This document shows, piece after piece, positions 26,126-34,943 of a DNA stretch of 64,000 nt. The notes under the pieces were generated by a model. That model saw nothing but the letters and a program-made list of their open reading frames with translations, was not told the DNA's origin and ran no database searches. The stretch's first letter is position 1. Each line of letters opens with the position of its first letter. The stretch comes from Leisingera sp. ANG59 (GTDB taxonomy: Bacteria; Pseudomonadota; Alphaproteobacteria; Rhodobacterales; Rhodobacteraceae): positions 74,849-138,848 of the forward strand of contig NZ_WLCM01000001.1 in assembly GCF_013317235.1 (NCBI RefSeq). The letters are read 5' to 3'. The translations under genes were made by a program, and so were the position numbers.

Positions 26126-27328
26126 TTATTCCGCGGGGTTGGTTTCGCCAGAGGCGTTGCTGTCTTTGGCCTTGCGGCCGCGCAGCCAGCCCTTGATCCG
26201 CTGGCCGCCCTCAACAAGGCCACCGGGCAGGAAGATCACCACCAGCATGAACAGAATGCCCAGGGTCAGGTGCCAGCCCTTGCCGATGAAGGGGTGGATG
26301 ATGAACACCACTGCGTCCTCCATCCCGTCCGGCAGGAAGCTGAACCAGGTGTGCAGCACGTTGTCGTTGATCTTGGAGAAGATGTTCTCGAAGTACTTAA
26401 TGAAGCCTGCACCCAGGACCGGGCCGATCAGCGTGCCGGCACCGCCGAGGATGGTCATCAGCACCACCTCGCCGGAGGCGGTCCACTGCATCCGTTCAGC
26501 CCCCGCCAGCGGGTCCATCGAGGCCATCAGCCCGCCTGCAAGACCCGCATACATTCCGGAGATAACAAAGGCCGCCAAAGTATAGGGACGGGTGTTAAGG
26601 CCGGTGTAGTTCATCCGCTGCTGGTTCGATTTCACCGCCCGCAGCATCATGCCGAAAGGCGAGCGGAAGATGCGGATCGCCAGATAGAAAGCAGCCAGCA
26701 TGATCAGCGCGCACAGGTAGTAGCCGGCATTGAACTGGAAGGCCCAGGGGCCGACAGCCAGTTCGAAGGTGGAGCGCATTTCCAGCCCGAACAGGTTGGT
26801 CACCGGGATCGAGCCGTCCGCGGTGGCGGAGACACCCAGGATCCGGGGATCTTCCAGCGTCAGCTGCAGGCCGGTCTCACCGTTGGTAACCGGGGTCAGC
26901 ACCGAATAGGCCAGGTTAAAGGACATCTGCGCGAAGGCCAGTGTCAGGATCGAGAAGTAGATGCCGGAGCGGCGCAGGCTGATAAAGCCAATGAGCAGGG
27001 CGAACAGGCCCGCGACGATGACCGACAGCACAATAGCCGGGATCACGTTCATGCCAATGAGCTTGAACATCCAGACGGCGGAGTAGGAGCCGGCGCCGAG
27101 GAAGGCCGCGTGGCCGAACGACAGGTAGCCGGTGAGGCCGAACAGGATGTTGAAGCCGATGGCGAAGATCCCGAAGATCACGAAACGCTGCATCAGGTCC
27201 GGATAGCCCGCGTTGAACTGCGCCATGGCGCTGCCGGTCGGGAAGGGGTTCAGGATGAAGGGGGCGAACAGCGTCAGGCAGGCGACGATGATCAGCAAAG
27301 AAGTATCTTTTTTATCCAGTCCGAACAT
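26126..27328 (-). CDS. livM: LivM-type ABC transporter permease
   Basis: 400 residues, polytopic (about ten hydrophobic segments), with the LivM blocks [20 protein letters not shown] and the cytoplasmic coupling EAA-like loop near [18 protein letters not shown] periplasmic loop at about 145-185 ([14 protein letters not shown]...) is longer than in E. coli LivM. The charged C-terminal tail (after about 375) is cytoplasmic. It lies 3 nt after livH. Confidence 0.92.
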   Translation of the reverse strand: MFGLDKKDTSLLIIVACLTLFAPFILNPFPTGSAMAQFNAGYPDLMQRFVIFGIFAIGFNILFGLTGYLSFGHAAFLGAGSYSAVWMFKLIGMNVIPAIVLSVIVAGLFALLIGFISLRRSGIYFSILTLAFAQMSFNLAYSVLTPVTNGETGLQLTLEDPRILGVSATADGSIPVTNLFGLEMRSTFELAVGPWAFQFNAGYYLCALIMLAAFYLAIRIFRSPFGMMLRAVKSNQQRMNYTGLNTRPYTLAAFVISGMYAGLAGGLMASMDPLAGAERMQWTASGEVVLMTILGGAGTLIGPVLGAGFIKYFENIFSKINDNVLHTWFSFLPDGMEDAVVFIIHPFIGKGWHLTLGILFMLVVIFLPGGLVEGGQRIKGWLRGRKAKDSNASGETNPAE

Positions 27329-27331
27329 GTC

Positions 27332-28363
27332 TTAGTCCTCCATCACGCCTTTGCGGCCCATCAGGCCCCGCGGACGGGTCAGCAGAATGATGATTGCGAC
27401 CACATAGATGATGATCTGGTCGATGCCGGGGATCAGAGATTTGATCTCGTTCATCGAGGCAAAGCTTTCGAGCACACCCAGCAAGAAACCCGCCAGCACC
27501 GCGCCGGGCAGGGAGCCCATGCCGCCGACAACCACCACCACGAAGCTGAGAACCAGGAAATCCATGCCCATGTGGTAATTGGGTGAGTTGATCGGTGTGT
27601 ACATGACGCCGGCCAGGCCCGCGACGGCGGCGGCGATGCCGAACATGATGGTGAAGCGGCGGTCGATGTTGATGCCCAGGAGGCCCACCGTCTCGCGGTC
27701 GGCCATGCCGGCCCGCACCACCATGCCGAAGGTAGTGAACTGCAGGAAGCTGAAGATGCCGCCGATAATCAGCACAGCGAAGAAGAAATAGACCACGCGC
27801 CAGACCGGATAGACGATGTCCATGCCGATGGCTGCGCCCAGGTTCACAACGCCGTTCAAGGCATCCGGAGCCGGGGTCTGGATCGGGTTGGCGCCATAGA
27901 AGTATTTCACCACTTCCTGCAGCACGATGGCGAGGCCGAAAGTTACCAGGATCTGGTCGGCGTGGGGGCGCTTGTAGAAGTGCTTGATCAGGCCGCGCTC
28001 CATCACGTAGCCGACGCCGATCATGATCGGGATCGCAAACAGGATCGCAAGCGGCACCGCCCAGTCGATGATGCTGCCGCCGATATCGGGGCCGAACCAG
28101 GCCTCCACATAGGGGGTTTTGACCTTGAGCGGGTTGCCCAGAAAGTCTTTCTGGGATTCGTCCACGAGCTCAAAGCTGAGGTTCAGGATGCGCTGCAGGG
28201 TGACGGCGCAGAAGGCGCCGATCATGAACAGCGCCCCATGGGCGAAGTTCACCACGCCCAGCGTGCCGAAGATGAGTGTCAATCCCAGCGCGATCAGCGC
28301 ATAGGCCGAGCCTTTGTCGAGCCCGTTCAGGATTTGCAGGAGAATGGCGTCCATGGGTCCCAC
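27332..28363 (-). CDS. livH: LivH-type ABC transporter permease
   Basis: 343 residues with the LivH blocks GLDKGSAYALIALGLTLIFG, VVNFAHGALFMIGAF, MVVRAGMADRETVGLLGIN (coupling loop) and VVGGMGSLPGAVLAG. About 70 residues between the first helices (LELVDESQKDFLGNP...) form a periplasmic insertion not found in E. coli LivH but common in related alphaproteobacterial importers. It lies 119 nt after the binding-protein gene, the gap carrying stem-loops. Confidence 0.92.
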   Translation of the reverse strand: MGPMDAILLQILNGLDKGSAYALIALGLTLIFGTLGVVNFAHGALFMIGAFCAVTLQRILNLSFELVDESQKDFLGNPLKVKTPYVEAWFGPDIGGSIIDWAVPLAILFAIPIMIGVGYVMERGLIKHFYKRPHADQILVTFGLAIVLQEVVKYFYGANPIQTPAPDALNGVVNLGAAIGMDIVYPVWRVVYFFFAVLIIGGIFSFLQFTTFGMVVRAGMADRETVGLLGINIDRRFTIMFGIAAAVAGLAGVMYTPINSPNYHMGMDFLVLSFVVVVVGGMGSLPGAVLAGFLLGVLESFASMNEIKSLIPGIDQIIIYVVAIIILLTRPRGLMGRKGVMED

Positions 28364-28382
28364 CGTTAGTCAGGTTGGGGAA

Positions 28383-28445
28383 GGCCCGCCCGGCGGGGGA
28401 GCGGACGGGCCGGTTGGGGCAGCCGGAGCCCGGTGCGGACTCCGG
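28383..28445 (-). promoter_or_regulatory. Intercistronic stem-loops between binding-protein gene and livH
   Basis: Two inverted repeats lie between the two genes: CCGGAG/CTCCGG (28423-28428 with 28440-28445) and GGCCCG/CGGGCC (28383-28388 with 28406-28411). No T-tract follows. Such stems usually protect or partly terminate the binding-protein mRNA so that it is made in excess over the permeases. Confidence 0.45.
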
Positions 28446-28482
28446 CCCGGAACTTTAAAAATTCCGGTGCCCTGCGGCTGGC

Positions 28483-29829
28483 TTATGCGCCCGGGTTGCA
28501 GGAGCCTAGATTGCCGCCTGCGAACATCGGGTGGTCCGGTGCGTATTCCACCTGTGCCCGCGGGGTGACTTCGACCACTTCCAGAAGATCGAACTCCGAG
28601 GTCGGGTTTTCTTTGCCGCGCACCACCAGGACGTCCTTGAAGCACTGGTGGTCTTCGGCGCGGTAGAGGGTCGGGCCGTTGCCCATACCGTCGAACTCAA
28701 ACCCTTCCAGCGCCTCCACGACTGCACAGGGGTTGAAGCTTCCCGCGCGCTCGACCGCGTCTGCATAAAGCAGGGTCTGCACATAGCAGGTGTGTGCGGC
28801 CTGGCTCGGCGGGAAGCCGTATTTGGTGCCAAAGGATTTCACGAAAGCCATGGAACCTTCATCCTGCAGCGTCCAGTGCCAGTTGGTGGAGCCGTGGATT
28901 CCCTTAACGTTTTCGCCTGCGCCCTTGGCCATCAGGCGGGAGTAGAGCGGCACGACGATCTCGAAGTTCTTGCCGTTCACCACTTTCTCGCGCAGGCCGA
29001 ACTGCACAGCATTGGTCAGCGAGTTCACCATGTTGCCGCCGTAATGGTTCAGCACCAGCACGTCGGCGCCGGAGTTCAGCACCGGGGCGATGTAGGAAGA
29101 GAAGTCAGTTGCGGCCAGCGGGGTGCGGACCTTGTTCACGGTCTGCCATCCCAGCGCCTCGGTGGCGGCGGCAATCGATTCCTCCTGGGTCCAGCCCCAA
29201 GTGTAGTCGGCGGTCAAGTGATAGGCGACCCGGTCGGTGCCATAGAGGTTCTTCAACACCGGCGCCAGCGCCGCGCCCGACATGTAGCCGTTGAAGAAAT
29301 GGCGGAAACCGTTGGCCTTCTTGTCCTTGCCGGTGGTGTCGTTGGAGTGGGTCAGGCCGGCCATGAAGATCACGCCGGCCTCCTGGCAGAGACCCTGCAC
29401 CGCGATGGCAACGCCGGAGGAGGAGCCGCCGGTGATCATCACCGCGCCGTCCTTCTCGATCATCGACTTGGCGGAGGCGCGGGCGGCGTCGGACTTGGTC
29501 TGGGTGTCGCCGGTGACATATTCCACCTTCTTGCCTAGGATGCCGTTGCCCTGCAGCGCCTTGGAGCTGAAGGTGTTCATCATGCCGCCGTCGCCGCCGC
29601 CGTTCAGGTGCTCGACCGCCAGCTCATAGGCGCGCAGCTCGTCGGCGCCTTCGTCAGCGTAGGGGCCGGTCTGGGGCACGTTGAAGCCCAGGGTGACGGT
29701 GCCGCCGGTCGGCTCGTTGGTAAAGGCCGCGGCGGAAGAGGCGGTAAAGATGGTCGGCAGCGCCACGCCGGCGCCTGCAATTGCGCCGGTCTTAAGGACT
29801 CTGCGGCGCGAAACGTCAAATTCAGACAT
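28483..29829 (-). CDS. ABC transporter periplasmic substrate-binding protein (Tat-exported, Liv/Urt type)
   Basis: 448 residues of the type I periplasmic binding protein family. The N-terminus has a twin-arginine signal (SRRRVLKTGAIAGAGVALPT), then a mature protein with VTLGFNVPQTGPYADEG and the central domain YHLTADYTWGWTQEESIAAA. First gene of the liv-type operon, divergent from the ScfR-like regulator. The family includes binders of amino acids, urea, amides and carboxylates; the neighbouring regulator of short-chain fatty acyl metabolism hints at an organic acid or amide, but this is inference. GGGAGGAA precedes the ATG. Confidence 0.88.
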   Translation of the reverse strand: MSEFDVSRRRVLKTGAIAGAGVALPTIFTASSAAAFTNEPTGGTVTLGFNVPQTGPYADEGADELRAYELAVEHLNGGGDGGMMNTFSSKALQGNGILGKKVEYVTGDTQTKSDAARASAKSMIEKDGAVMITGGSSSGVAIAVQGLCQEAGVIFMAGLTHSNDTTGKDKKANGFRHFFNGYMSGAALAPVLKNLYGTDRVAYHLTADYTWGWTQEESIAAATEALGWQTVNKVRTPLAATDFSSYIAPVLNSGADVLVLNHYGGNMVNSLTNAVQFGLREKVVNGKNFEIVVPLYSRLMAKGAGENVKGIHGSTNWHWTLQDEGSMAFVKSFGTKYGFPPSQAAHTCYVQTLLYADAVERAGSFNPCAVVEALEGFEFDGMGNGPTLYRAEDHQCFKDVLVVRGKENPTSEFDLLEVVEVTPRAQVEYAPDHPMFAGGNLGSCNPGA

Positions 29830-30060
29830 GTATTCCTCCCTGATATGATTGGTGCCTTGCAGCTCCTCACTTCTGCGCGGTACCAGCACATTGCGTGCAA
29901 AATCAGTATGAGAGGCTCATGTAAACTCAGGCAATAAAACCCTTTTACAGCTTGAAAATTCTGTAAAGAACTGAACAGTATTCCTGGGTGATCTGTAAAC
30001 AAAGTTATTTTGCGTTGCAGAAAGCCGTTGAAATGGAAGTGTTTTGGGAGGCCCGCCAGC
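29830..30060. promoter_or_regulatory. Divergent promoter region with inverted repeats
   Basis: This AT-rich 231-bp interval separates the binding-protein gene (minus) from the ScfR-like regulator (plus). It contains TTTACAG (29944-29950) and CTGTAAA (29961-29967) as a perfect 7-bp dyad spaced by 10, a further CTGTAAA at 29993-29999, the small palindrome TTGCGTGCAA (29891-29900), and TTTTGCGTTGCAGAAA (30008-30023). The TTTGC/GCAAA arms recall operators of RamB-type regulators. Exact promoters were not assigned. Confidence 0.4.
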
Positions 30061-31359
30061 ATGGCACGCGACACCCTGACCGGCAGCCGGATCCGCGAAC
30101 GCAGGCTGATCCTGGGCATGCGCCAGGCCGAACTGGCGCGGGAGGCGAGAATCTCACCCTCCTATCTCAACCTGATCGAGCACAACCGCCGCAGAATCGG
30201 CGGCAAGCTGCTGGTTGGGATTGCCGGGGTGCTGGGGGTGGAACCGTCGATGCTCAGCGAGGGGGCAGAGGCGGCGCTGATCTCGACCTTGCGGGAGGCC
30301 GCGGCGGACAGCGGTGTGCCGATTGCGGAACTGGACCGGGTTGATGAATTCGCCGGCCGCTTTCCGGGCTGGGCAGAGGTTCTGGCGGCGGGCCACCGCC
30401 GCATCGCCACCCTGGAACGGACGGTGGAAACCCTTTCGGACCGGCTGACCCATGACCCCAACCTTGCAGCCTCGGTGCATGAGGTGCTGTCGACCGCCGC
30501 CGCGATCCGCTCCACCGCGTCGATCCTTGCGGAAACCGGCGAGCTGGAGCCTGAATGGCGCGACCGTTTCCACAAGAACCTCAACGAGGATTCGCTGCGT
30601 TTGTCCGAAAGCAGCCGGGCGCTGGTGAGCTTTCTGGATGAGGAAGGCGCAGGTGCCGACCGCCGCGGCATGCCGCAGGAGGAAGCGGAGGCGTTTTTCC
30701 TGAGCAACGGCTTTCATTTCCCGGCCCTCGAAAACGGCTCTGCCACGCCAGAGGACCTGGTGCTGGATGAACCTGACCTGACCGGTGAGGCGGTGCGCAG
30801 CCTGGCGATGGCAGCGCTGGAGCAATACCGCTCCGATGCCCGGGCAATGCCGCTGCGCGCGCTGGAGCAGGAGATCGCCGCCGGCGGGATTGATCCGGTT
30901 GCCTTGGCCCGCCGGTTCAACTGCGCGCTGCCTGCGGTGCTGCGCCGTCTGGCGGCGCTGCCGGAGGAGGTGCTGGGCCAGGAGACAGGGCTGGTGATCT
31001 GCGATGCCTCCGGCACGCTGCTGTTCCGCAAGCCGGTGACAGGATTCGCGATGCCGCGCTTTGGCGCCTCCTGCCCGCTGTGGCCGCTCTATACTGCCTT
31101 GGTGCAGCCGAATATGCCGGTCAGGCGCAACGTGGTCCAGCACGGGCGCAATGCCGCGGCCTTTGATTGCATGGCCACGGCCTGGATGCAGAATCAGCCG
31201 GATTTCGGCGAGGATCCCCTATACCGCGCGGTGATGCTGATCCTGCCAGGGGCCAAGGACGCGCAGGATCCCCAGCCGGTCGGCGCCAGCTGCCGGATCT
31301 GCCCGCGCCAGGGCTGTCCGGCGCGGCGCGAGCCGTCGATCCTGAAGGAAGAGTTTTGA
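30061..31359 (+). CDS. ScfR/RamB-like short-chain fatty acyl regulator (XRE family)
   Basis: 432 residues: an N-terminal Cro/CI-type helix-turn-helix (about 6-60; SRIRERRLILGMRQAELARE, then ISPSYLNLIEHNRRRIGGKL), a long middle part, and the C-terminal DUF2083-type module ending with a conserved cysteine cluster (CRICPRQGCPARREP). Relatives (RamB in actinobacteria, ScfR in proteobacteria) control acetate and propionate metabolism. Unlike full-length relatives I see no HEXXH motif of the IrrE peptidase-like domain. The ATG at 30061 fits the HTH start. It is divergent from the liv-type operon and probably controls it. Confidence 0.82.
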   Translation: MARDTLTGSRIRERRLILGMRQAELAREARISPSYLNLIEHNRRRIGGKLLVGIAGVLGVEPSMLSEGAEAALISTLREAAADSGVPIAELDRVDEFAGRFPGWAEVLAAGHRRIATLERTVETLSDRLTHDPNLAASVHEVLSTAAAIRSTASILAETGELEPEWRDRFHKNLNEDSLRLSESSRALVSFLDEEGAGADRRGMPQEEAEAFFLSNGFHFPALENGSATPEDLVLDEPDLTGEAVRSLAMAALEQYRSDARAMPLRALEQEIAAGGIDPVALARRFNCALPAVLRRLAALPEEVLGQETGLVICDASGTLLFRKPVTGFAMPRFGASCPLWPLYTALVQPNMPVRRNVVQHGRNAAAFDCMATAWMQNQPDFGEDPLYRAVMLILPGAKDAQDPQPVGASCRICPRQGCPARREPSILKEEF

Positions 31360-31451
31360 CACTCAGGCGGGCGGGCGGCTAACCTGCGCAAAAATAACCG
31401 CGTGTCCGGGCTGTCCAGGCCGCAGGGCCGCGCCGGGAGGAAATTCTGCTG

Positions 31452-31832
31452 ATGGGCAGGCATGTTGTTCTGATTGAAGATGAGCCGAACATTACCGAGG
31501 CGATCCGGTTTCTGCTGATGCGCGACGGCTGGAGCGTGGACGCGCATACCGACGGTGCAACTGCGGTTGAGGTGATCCGGGACGCGGGGCCGGACCTGGT
31601 GATTCTGGACCTGATGCTGCCCGGCAAGAGCGGCCTGGAAATCGTGCGGGAGCTGCGCACGGTGGAGGGGATGCAGTCTCTGCCGGTGCTGATGCTGACA
31701 GCCCGCGGCCAGATGCGGGACCGTGAAATGGCGGAGAAGGCAGGTGTGACCCGGTTCATGACCAAACCGTTCTCCAACGCCGAAGTGCTGACCGCGGTGC
31801 GCGACCTGCACGCCCAGGCCGGGCAGGGATAA
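31452..31832 (+). CDS. Single-domain response regulator
   Basis: 126 residues consisting only of a receiver domain. The acidic pocket (IEDEP), phospho-acceptor Asp53 (LVILDLMLPGKSG), the Thr of VLMLTARG and the Lys of RFMTKPF are all present, so phosphorylation should work. There is no DNA-binding or enzyme domain; it must act by protein contact or as a phosphate sink/shuttle. It starts a block with the small membrane protein (7 nt) and the transporter-fused kinase (1-nt overlap). Confidence 0.92.
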   Translation: MGRHVVLIEDEPNITEAIRFLLMRDGWSVDAHTDGATAVEVIRDAGPDLVILDLMLPGKSGLEIVRELRTVEGMQSLPVLMLTARGQMRDREMAEKAGVTRFMTKPFSNAEVLTAVRDLHAQAGQG

Positions 31833-31839
31833 CGGCGCC

Positions 31840-32181
31840 ATGGCGCTGGGAAGCGGCGAAGAACAAGCGGGCACCCGCACCGAGCGCCAGACTTACCGCC
31901 GCCGCCGGCTGATGGACATTTCCAGGCTGCTGCCGGTGCTTGGGGCGTTGCTGCTGGCGCTGCCGCTTTTGTGGCCCGAAGCCTCGGCCCATCCGGCGGC
32001 GCGCGGCGGGGTCAGCATGTCGGTCGCCATCATCTACGTCTTTGCCGTCTGGGTCGGCCTGATCGCCGCCTGTTTCGTGTTCAGCCTGGCGGTGCAGCGG
32101 TGGGCCGACCACTGGACCGGTGGGGGGCCGGACGGGGCCGGCAGCCCAAGCCAGGACCCGGACGGAACGGAGGACAGCTGA
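31840..32181 (+). CDS. Small two-helix membrane protein preceding the kinase
   Basis: 113 residues with a basic, hydrophilic N-terminus (RTERQTYRRRRLMD), two hydrophobic helices (about 28-45 and 59-84) and an acidic Gly/Pro tail. Not recognised by family. Its stop overlaps the ATG of the kinase gene (TGATG), so the two are made together; it may be a partner of the symporter domain in the way DUF4212 accompanies VC_2705 symporters. An in-frame ATG at 31912 would give a shorter 89-residue form. Confidence 0.65.
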   Translation: MALGSGEEQAGTRTERQTYRRRRLMDISRLLPVLGALLLALPLLWPEASAHPAARGGVSMSVAIIYVFAVWVGLIAACFVFSLAVQRWADHWTGGGPDGAGSPSQDPDGTEDS

Positions 32182-34859
32182 TGGCCTCTCTCAACGTCCT
32201 TGCCTTTGTCTGCCTGGCCTATGTGGCCTTTCTGTTCTTCATCGCCTTCTGGGCCGACCGCATGGCAAGCCGCGGCCGCAGTGCCGCCTGGATGCGCTCG
32301 CCGCTGATCTACACGCTGTCGCTGTCGATCTATTGCACCGCCTGGACCTTTTACGGCGCCGTTGGTTATGCGGCGCGGTCGGGGCTGGAGTTCGTGACCA
32401 TTTACCTCGGCCCGTCGCTGGTTATGATCTGCTGGTGGTGGGGCCTGCGCAAGCTGGTGCGGATCGGGCGCAGCCAGCGGATCACCTCCATCGCTGACCT
32501 CCTGTCCTCGCGCTATGGCAAGTCGAACCTGCTGGCCGCCGGGGTGACCATTCTGGCGGTGATTGGCGTCACCCCGTATATTTCCCTGCAATTGCAATCC
32601 GTTACGCTGTCTTTTGCAATCTTCGCCGAGGCCGACCCGCTGCGGGGATACAACGAAACCTCCATCGTGTTCTGGGTTGCTGCGGGGCTGGCGGTGTTTG
32701 CCATCCTGTTCGGCACCCGCAACCTCAACGCCAATGAGCGCCACCATGGGGTGGTAACCGCGGTTGCGCTGGAGGCGATTGTCAAACTGGCGGCGCTGCT
32801 GGCGGTCGGGATATTTGTTGTTTGGGGCATTGCCGGCGGCGTCGGCGAAACGCTGGCGCGCATCGACGCCTCCCAGATCGGGCAGTGGAACGTCGACGGC
32901 AGCCGCTGGGCCACGATCACCTTCCTGGCTGCTGCGGCTTTCATTTGCCTGCCGCGCATGTTCCAGGTGATGGTGGTAGAGAACGAGGACGAGCGCCACC
33001 TGCGGATCGCTTCCTGGGCGTTTCCGCTGTACCTGCTGCTGATCTCAATGTTCGTGGTGCCAATTGCCGTTGTCGGGCTGGACCTGCTGCCTGCCGGGTC
33101 GAACCCCGACATGTTTGTGCTTACGGTGCCGCTGCAGCAGGGCCAGCAGGGGCTGGCAATGCTGTCTTTCCTGGGCGGTTTTTCCTCGGCCACTTCGATG
33201 GTGATTGTGGCGGCGATGGCGCTGTCGACGATGGTGTCGAACCACATCGTGATGCCGGTCTGGCTGCGGCTGCAGAACCGGCAGGCATCGGTTTCGGGCG
33301 ACGTGCGCGACGTGGTGCTGCTGTCGCGGCGGGTGTCAATCGCGGCGATCATGGCGCTGGGGTATTTCTATTACCACCTCTCCGGGGGCGCCGCGGCGCT
33401 GGCGGCCATCGGCCTTATTTCCTTTGCCGGGGTGGCGCAGCTGCTGCCCGCTCTGGTGGGCGGCCTGTTCTGGCGCGGCGCCACCCGCAGCGGCGCCTTG
33501 GCGGGGCTCACTGTCGGCTTCGGGATCTGGCTTTACACCATGCTGCTGCCGGCCCTGGGCGGCGGACTGCTGCCGGAGCACATCCTGCGCTATGGGTTGT
33601 TCGGGCTCAGCTGGCTGCGGCCTGAGGCGCTGTTCGGGATCGAAGGCCTGGACCCCACGGTGCATGCGGTGATGTGGTCGATGAGCCTCAATGCGCTGGT
33701 GTTCTGCCTGGTCTCGTTGATGAGCTTCCCCAGCCCGCTGGAGCGGCTGCAGGGCGCCCAATTCGTCAATGTGTTCGACCATTCGGCGGGGCCGCGCGGC
33801 TGGACCGGATCGGTGGCGCAATGCGAGGATCTGATGATCATGTCGCAGCGGATCCTGGGCGCCACAGAGGCGCAGGCGTTCTTCCAGCGCGAGCGGATGC
33901 GCCAGGGCGGCCGCGGTCCCTTGCCGGAGCCGACGCCCGCCTTTCTGGAGCGGCTGGAACGGGAGCTCAGCGCCTCCATCGGGGCGGCGGCGGCGCATGC
34001 GATGATCGGTCAGATCGCTGGCGGATCCTCAGTTTCGGTAGCCGATCTATTGGCCGTGGCGGACGAAACGGCGCAGATGCTGGAATATTCCAGCCGTCTT
34101 GAGGCGCAATCGGCGGAGTTGTCAGCAACGGCGCGCAAGCTGCGGGAAACAAATGAGAAACTCACTCAACTTTCCGAGCAGAAGGACGCTTTCCTGAGCC
34201 AAGTCAGCCATGAGTTGCGGACCCCGATGACGTCGATCCGGGCATTTTCCGAGATCCTGCGCGATGCCGGGCAGCTCAACCCGCAGGAGCAGCGCCGCTA
34301 TGCGGGAATCATCCATGACGAAACGCTGCGACTGACCCGTCTGCTGAATGACTTGCTGGATCTCAGCGTGCTCGAAAGCGGTCAGGTCAGCCTCAACGTC
34401 ACAGCGGGTACACTGTCCGAAGTGCTGGATCATGCCGTGGCTGCCGCGCTGGCGGGGTCAGAGAAACCGCTGACAGTCCGGCGCAGCCCGGAGGCGGAAG
34501 GTTTCCGCATTTCCTCTGACCTGGACCGGCTGTCACAGGTGTTCATCAACCTGATCGCCAACGCCCAGAAATATTGCGACGCAGAGCAGCCGGAACTGAC
34601 GGTATCCGCTTCGGCGTCCGGCGGGCGACTGCACATTGATTTCACCGACAATGGCAGCGGTGTGCCGGCAGATTCCCAGCAGATGATTTTTGAGAAATTT
34701 GCGCGGGTCAGCCCGGAGCGGGCAGGCGGCGCCGGCCTTGGCCTAGCGATCTGCCGCGAGGTCATGCAGCGGCTGGGCGGCGATGTGTCCTATCTGCCGG
34801 GACGCGGCGGCGGCGCCTTCCGGGTTTCCTTGCCTGCCGCAGGCGAAAAGGCGGCGTAA
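32181..34859 (+). CDS. Sodium/solute symporter-fused sensor histidine kinase (CbrA/CrbS-like)
   Basis: 892 residues. About residues 1-510 form a 13-helix SLC5/SSS transporter domain (YTLSLSIYCTAWTFYGAVGY, GFSSATSMVIVAAMALSTMVSN, FAGVAQLLPALVGGLFW). A coiled linker (about 625-665) leads to a HisKA domain with phospho-acceptor His677 (VSHELRTPM) and an HATPase domain with N-box INLIANAQKY, G1 DNGSGVP and G2 GGAGLGLAICRE. CbrA senses carbon/histidine status and CrbS governs the acetate switch in other proteobacteria. Here the adjacent regulator is a lone receiver, so the output is unclear. GGAGG precedes the ATG. Confidence 0.9.
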   Translation: MASLNVLAFVCLAYVAFLFFIAFWADRMASRGRSAAWMRSPLIYTLSLSIYCTAWTFYGAVGYAARSGLEFVTIYLGPSLVMICWWWGLRKLVRIGRSQRITSIADLLSSRYGKSNLLAAGVTILAVIGVTPYISLQLQSVTLSFAIFAEADPLRGYNETSIVFWVAAGLAVFAILFGTRNLNANERHHGVVTAVALEAIVKLAALLAVGIFVVWGIAGGVGETLARIDASQIGQWNVDGSRWATITFLAAAAFICLPRMFQVMVVENEDERHLRIASWAFPLYLLLISMFVVPIAVVGLDLLPAGSNPDMFVLTVPLQQGQQGLAMLSFLGGFSSATSMVIVAAMALSTMVSNHIVMPVWLRLQNRQASVSGDVRDVVLLSRRVSIAAIMALGYFYYHLSGGAAALAAIGLISFAGVAQLLPALVGGLFWRGATRSGALAGLTVGFGIWLYTMLLPALGGGLLPEHILRYGLFGLSWLRPEALFGIEGLDPTVHAVMWSMSLNALVFCLVSLMSFPSPLERLQGAQFVNVFDHSAGPRGWTGSVAQCEDLMIMSQRILGATEAQAFFQRERMRQGGRGPLPEPTPAFLERLERELSASIGAAAAHAMIGQIAGGSSVSVADLLAVADETAQMLEYSSRLEAQSAELSATARKLRETNEKLTQLSEQKDAFLSQVSHELRTPMTSIRAFSEILRDAGQLNPQEQRRYAGIIHDETLRLTRLLNDLLDLSVLESGQVSLNVTAGTLSEVLDHAVAAALAGSEKPLTVRRSPEAEGFRISSDLDRLSQVFINLIANAQKYCDAEQPELTVSASASGGRLHIDFTDNGSGVPADSQQMIFEKFARVSPERAGGAGLGLAICREVMQRLGGDVSYLPGRGGGAFRVSLPAAGEKAA

Positions 34860-34943
34860 CTGGTCTGGGAATACAGAAGTTGTTAACCCCCTTTCGGTTA
34901 AAACCGGGGAAACGGGACGCGCAAGGGGCAGGTTGAACAGCCT

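Noticed and set aside
25679..27586. 635-codon open frame on the plus strand
   Set aside because: Antisense to livG and livM; composition is dominated by His, Gln, Asp and Glu as expected for a shadow frame.
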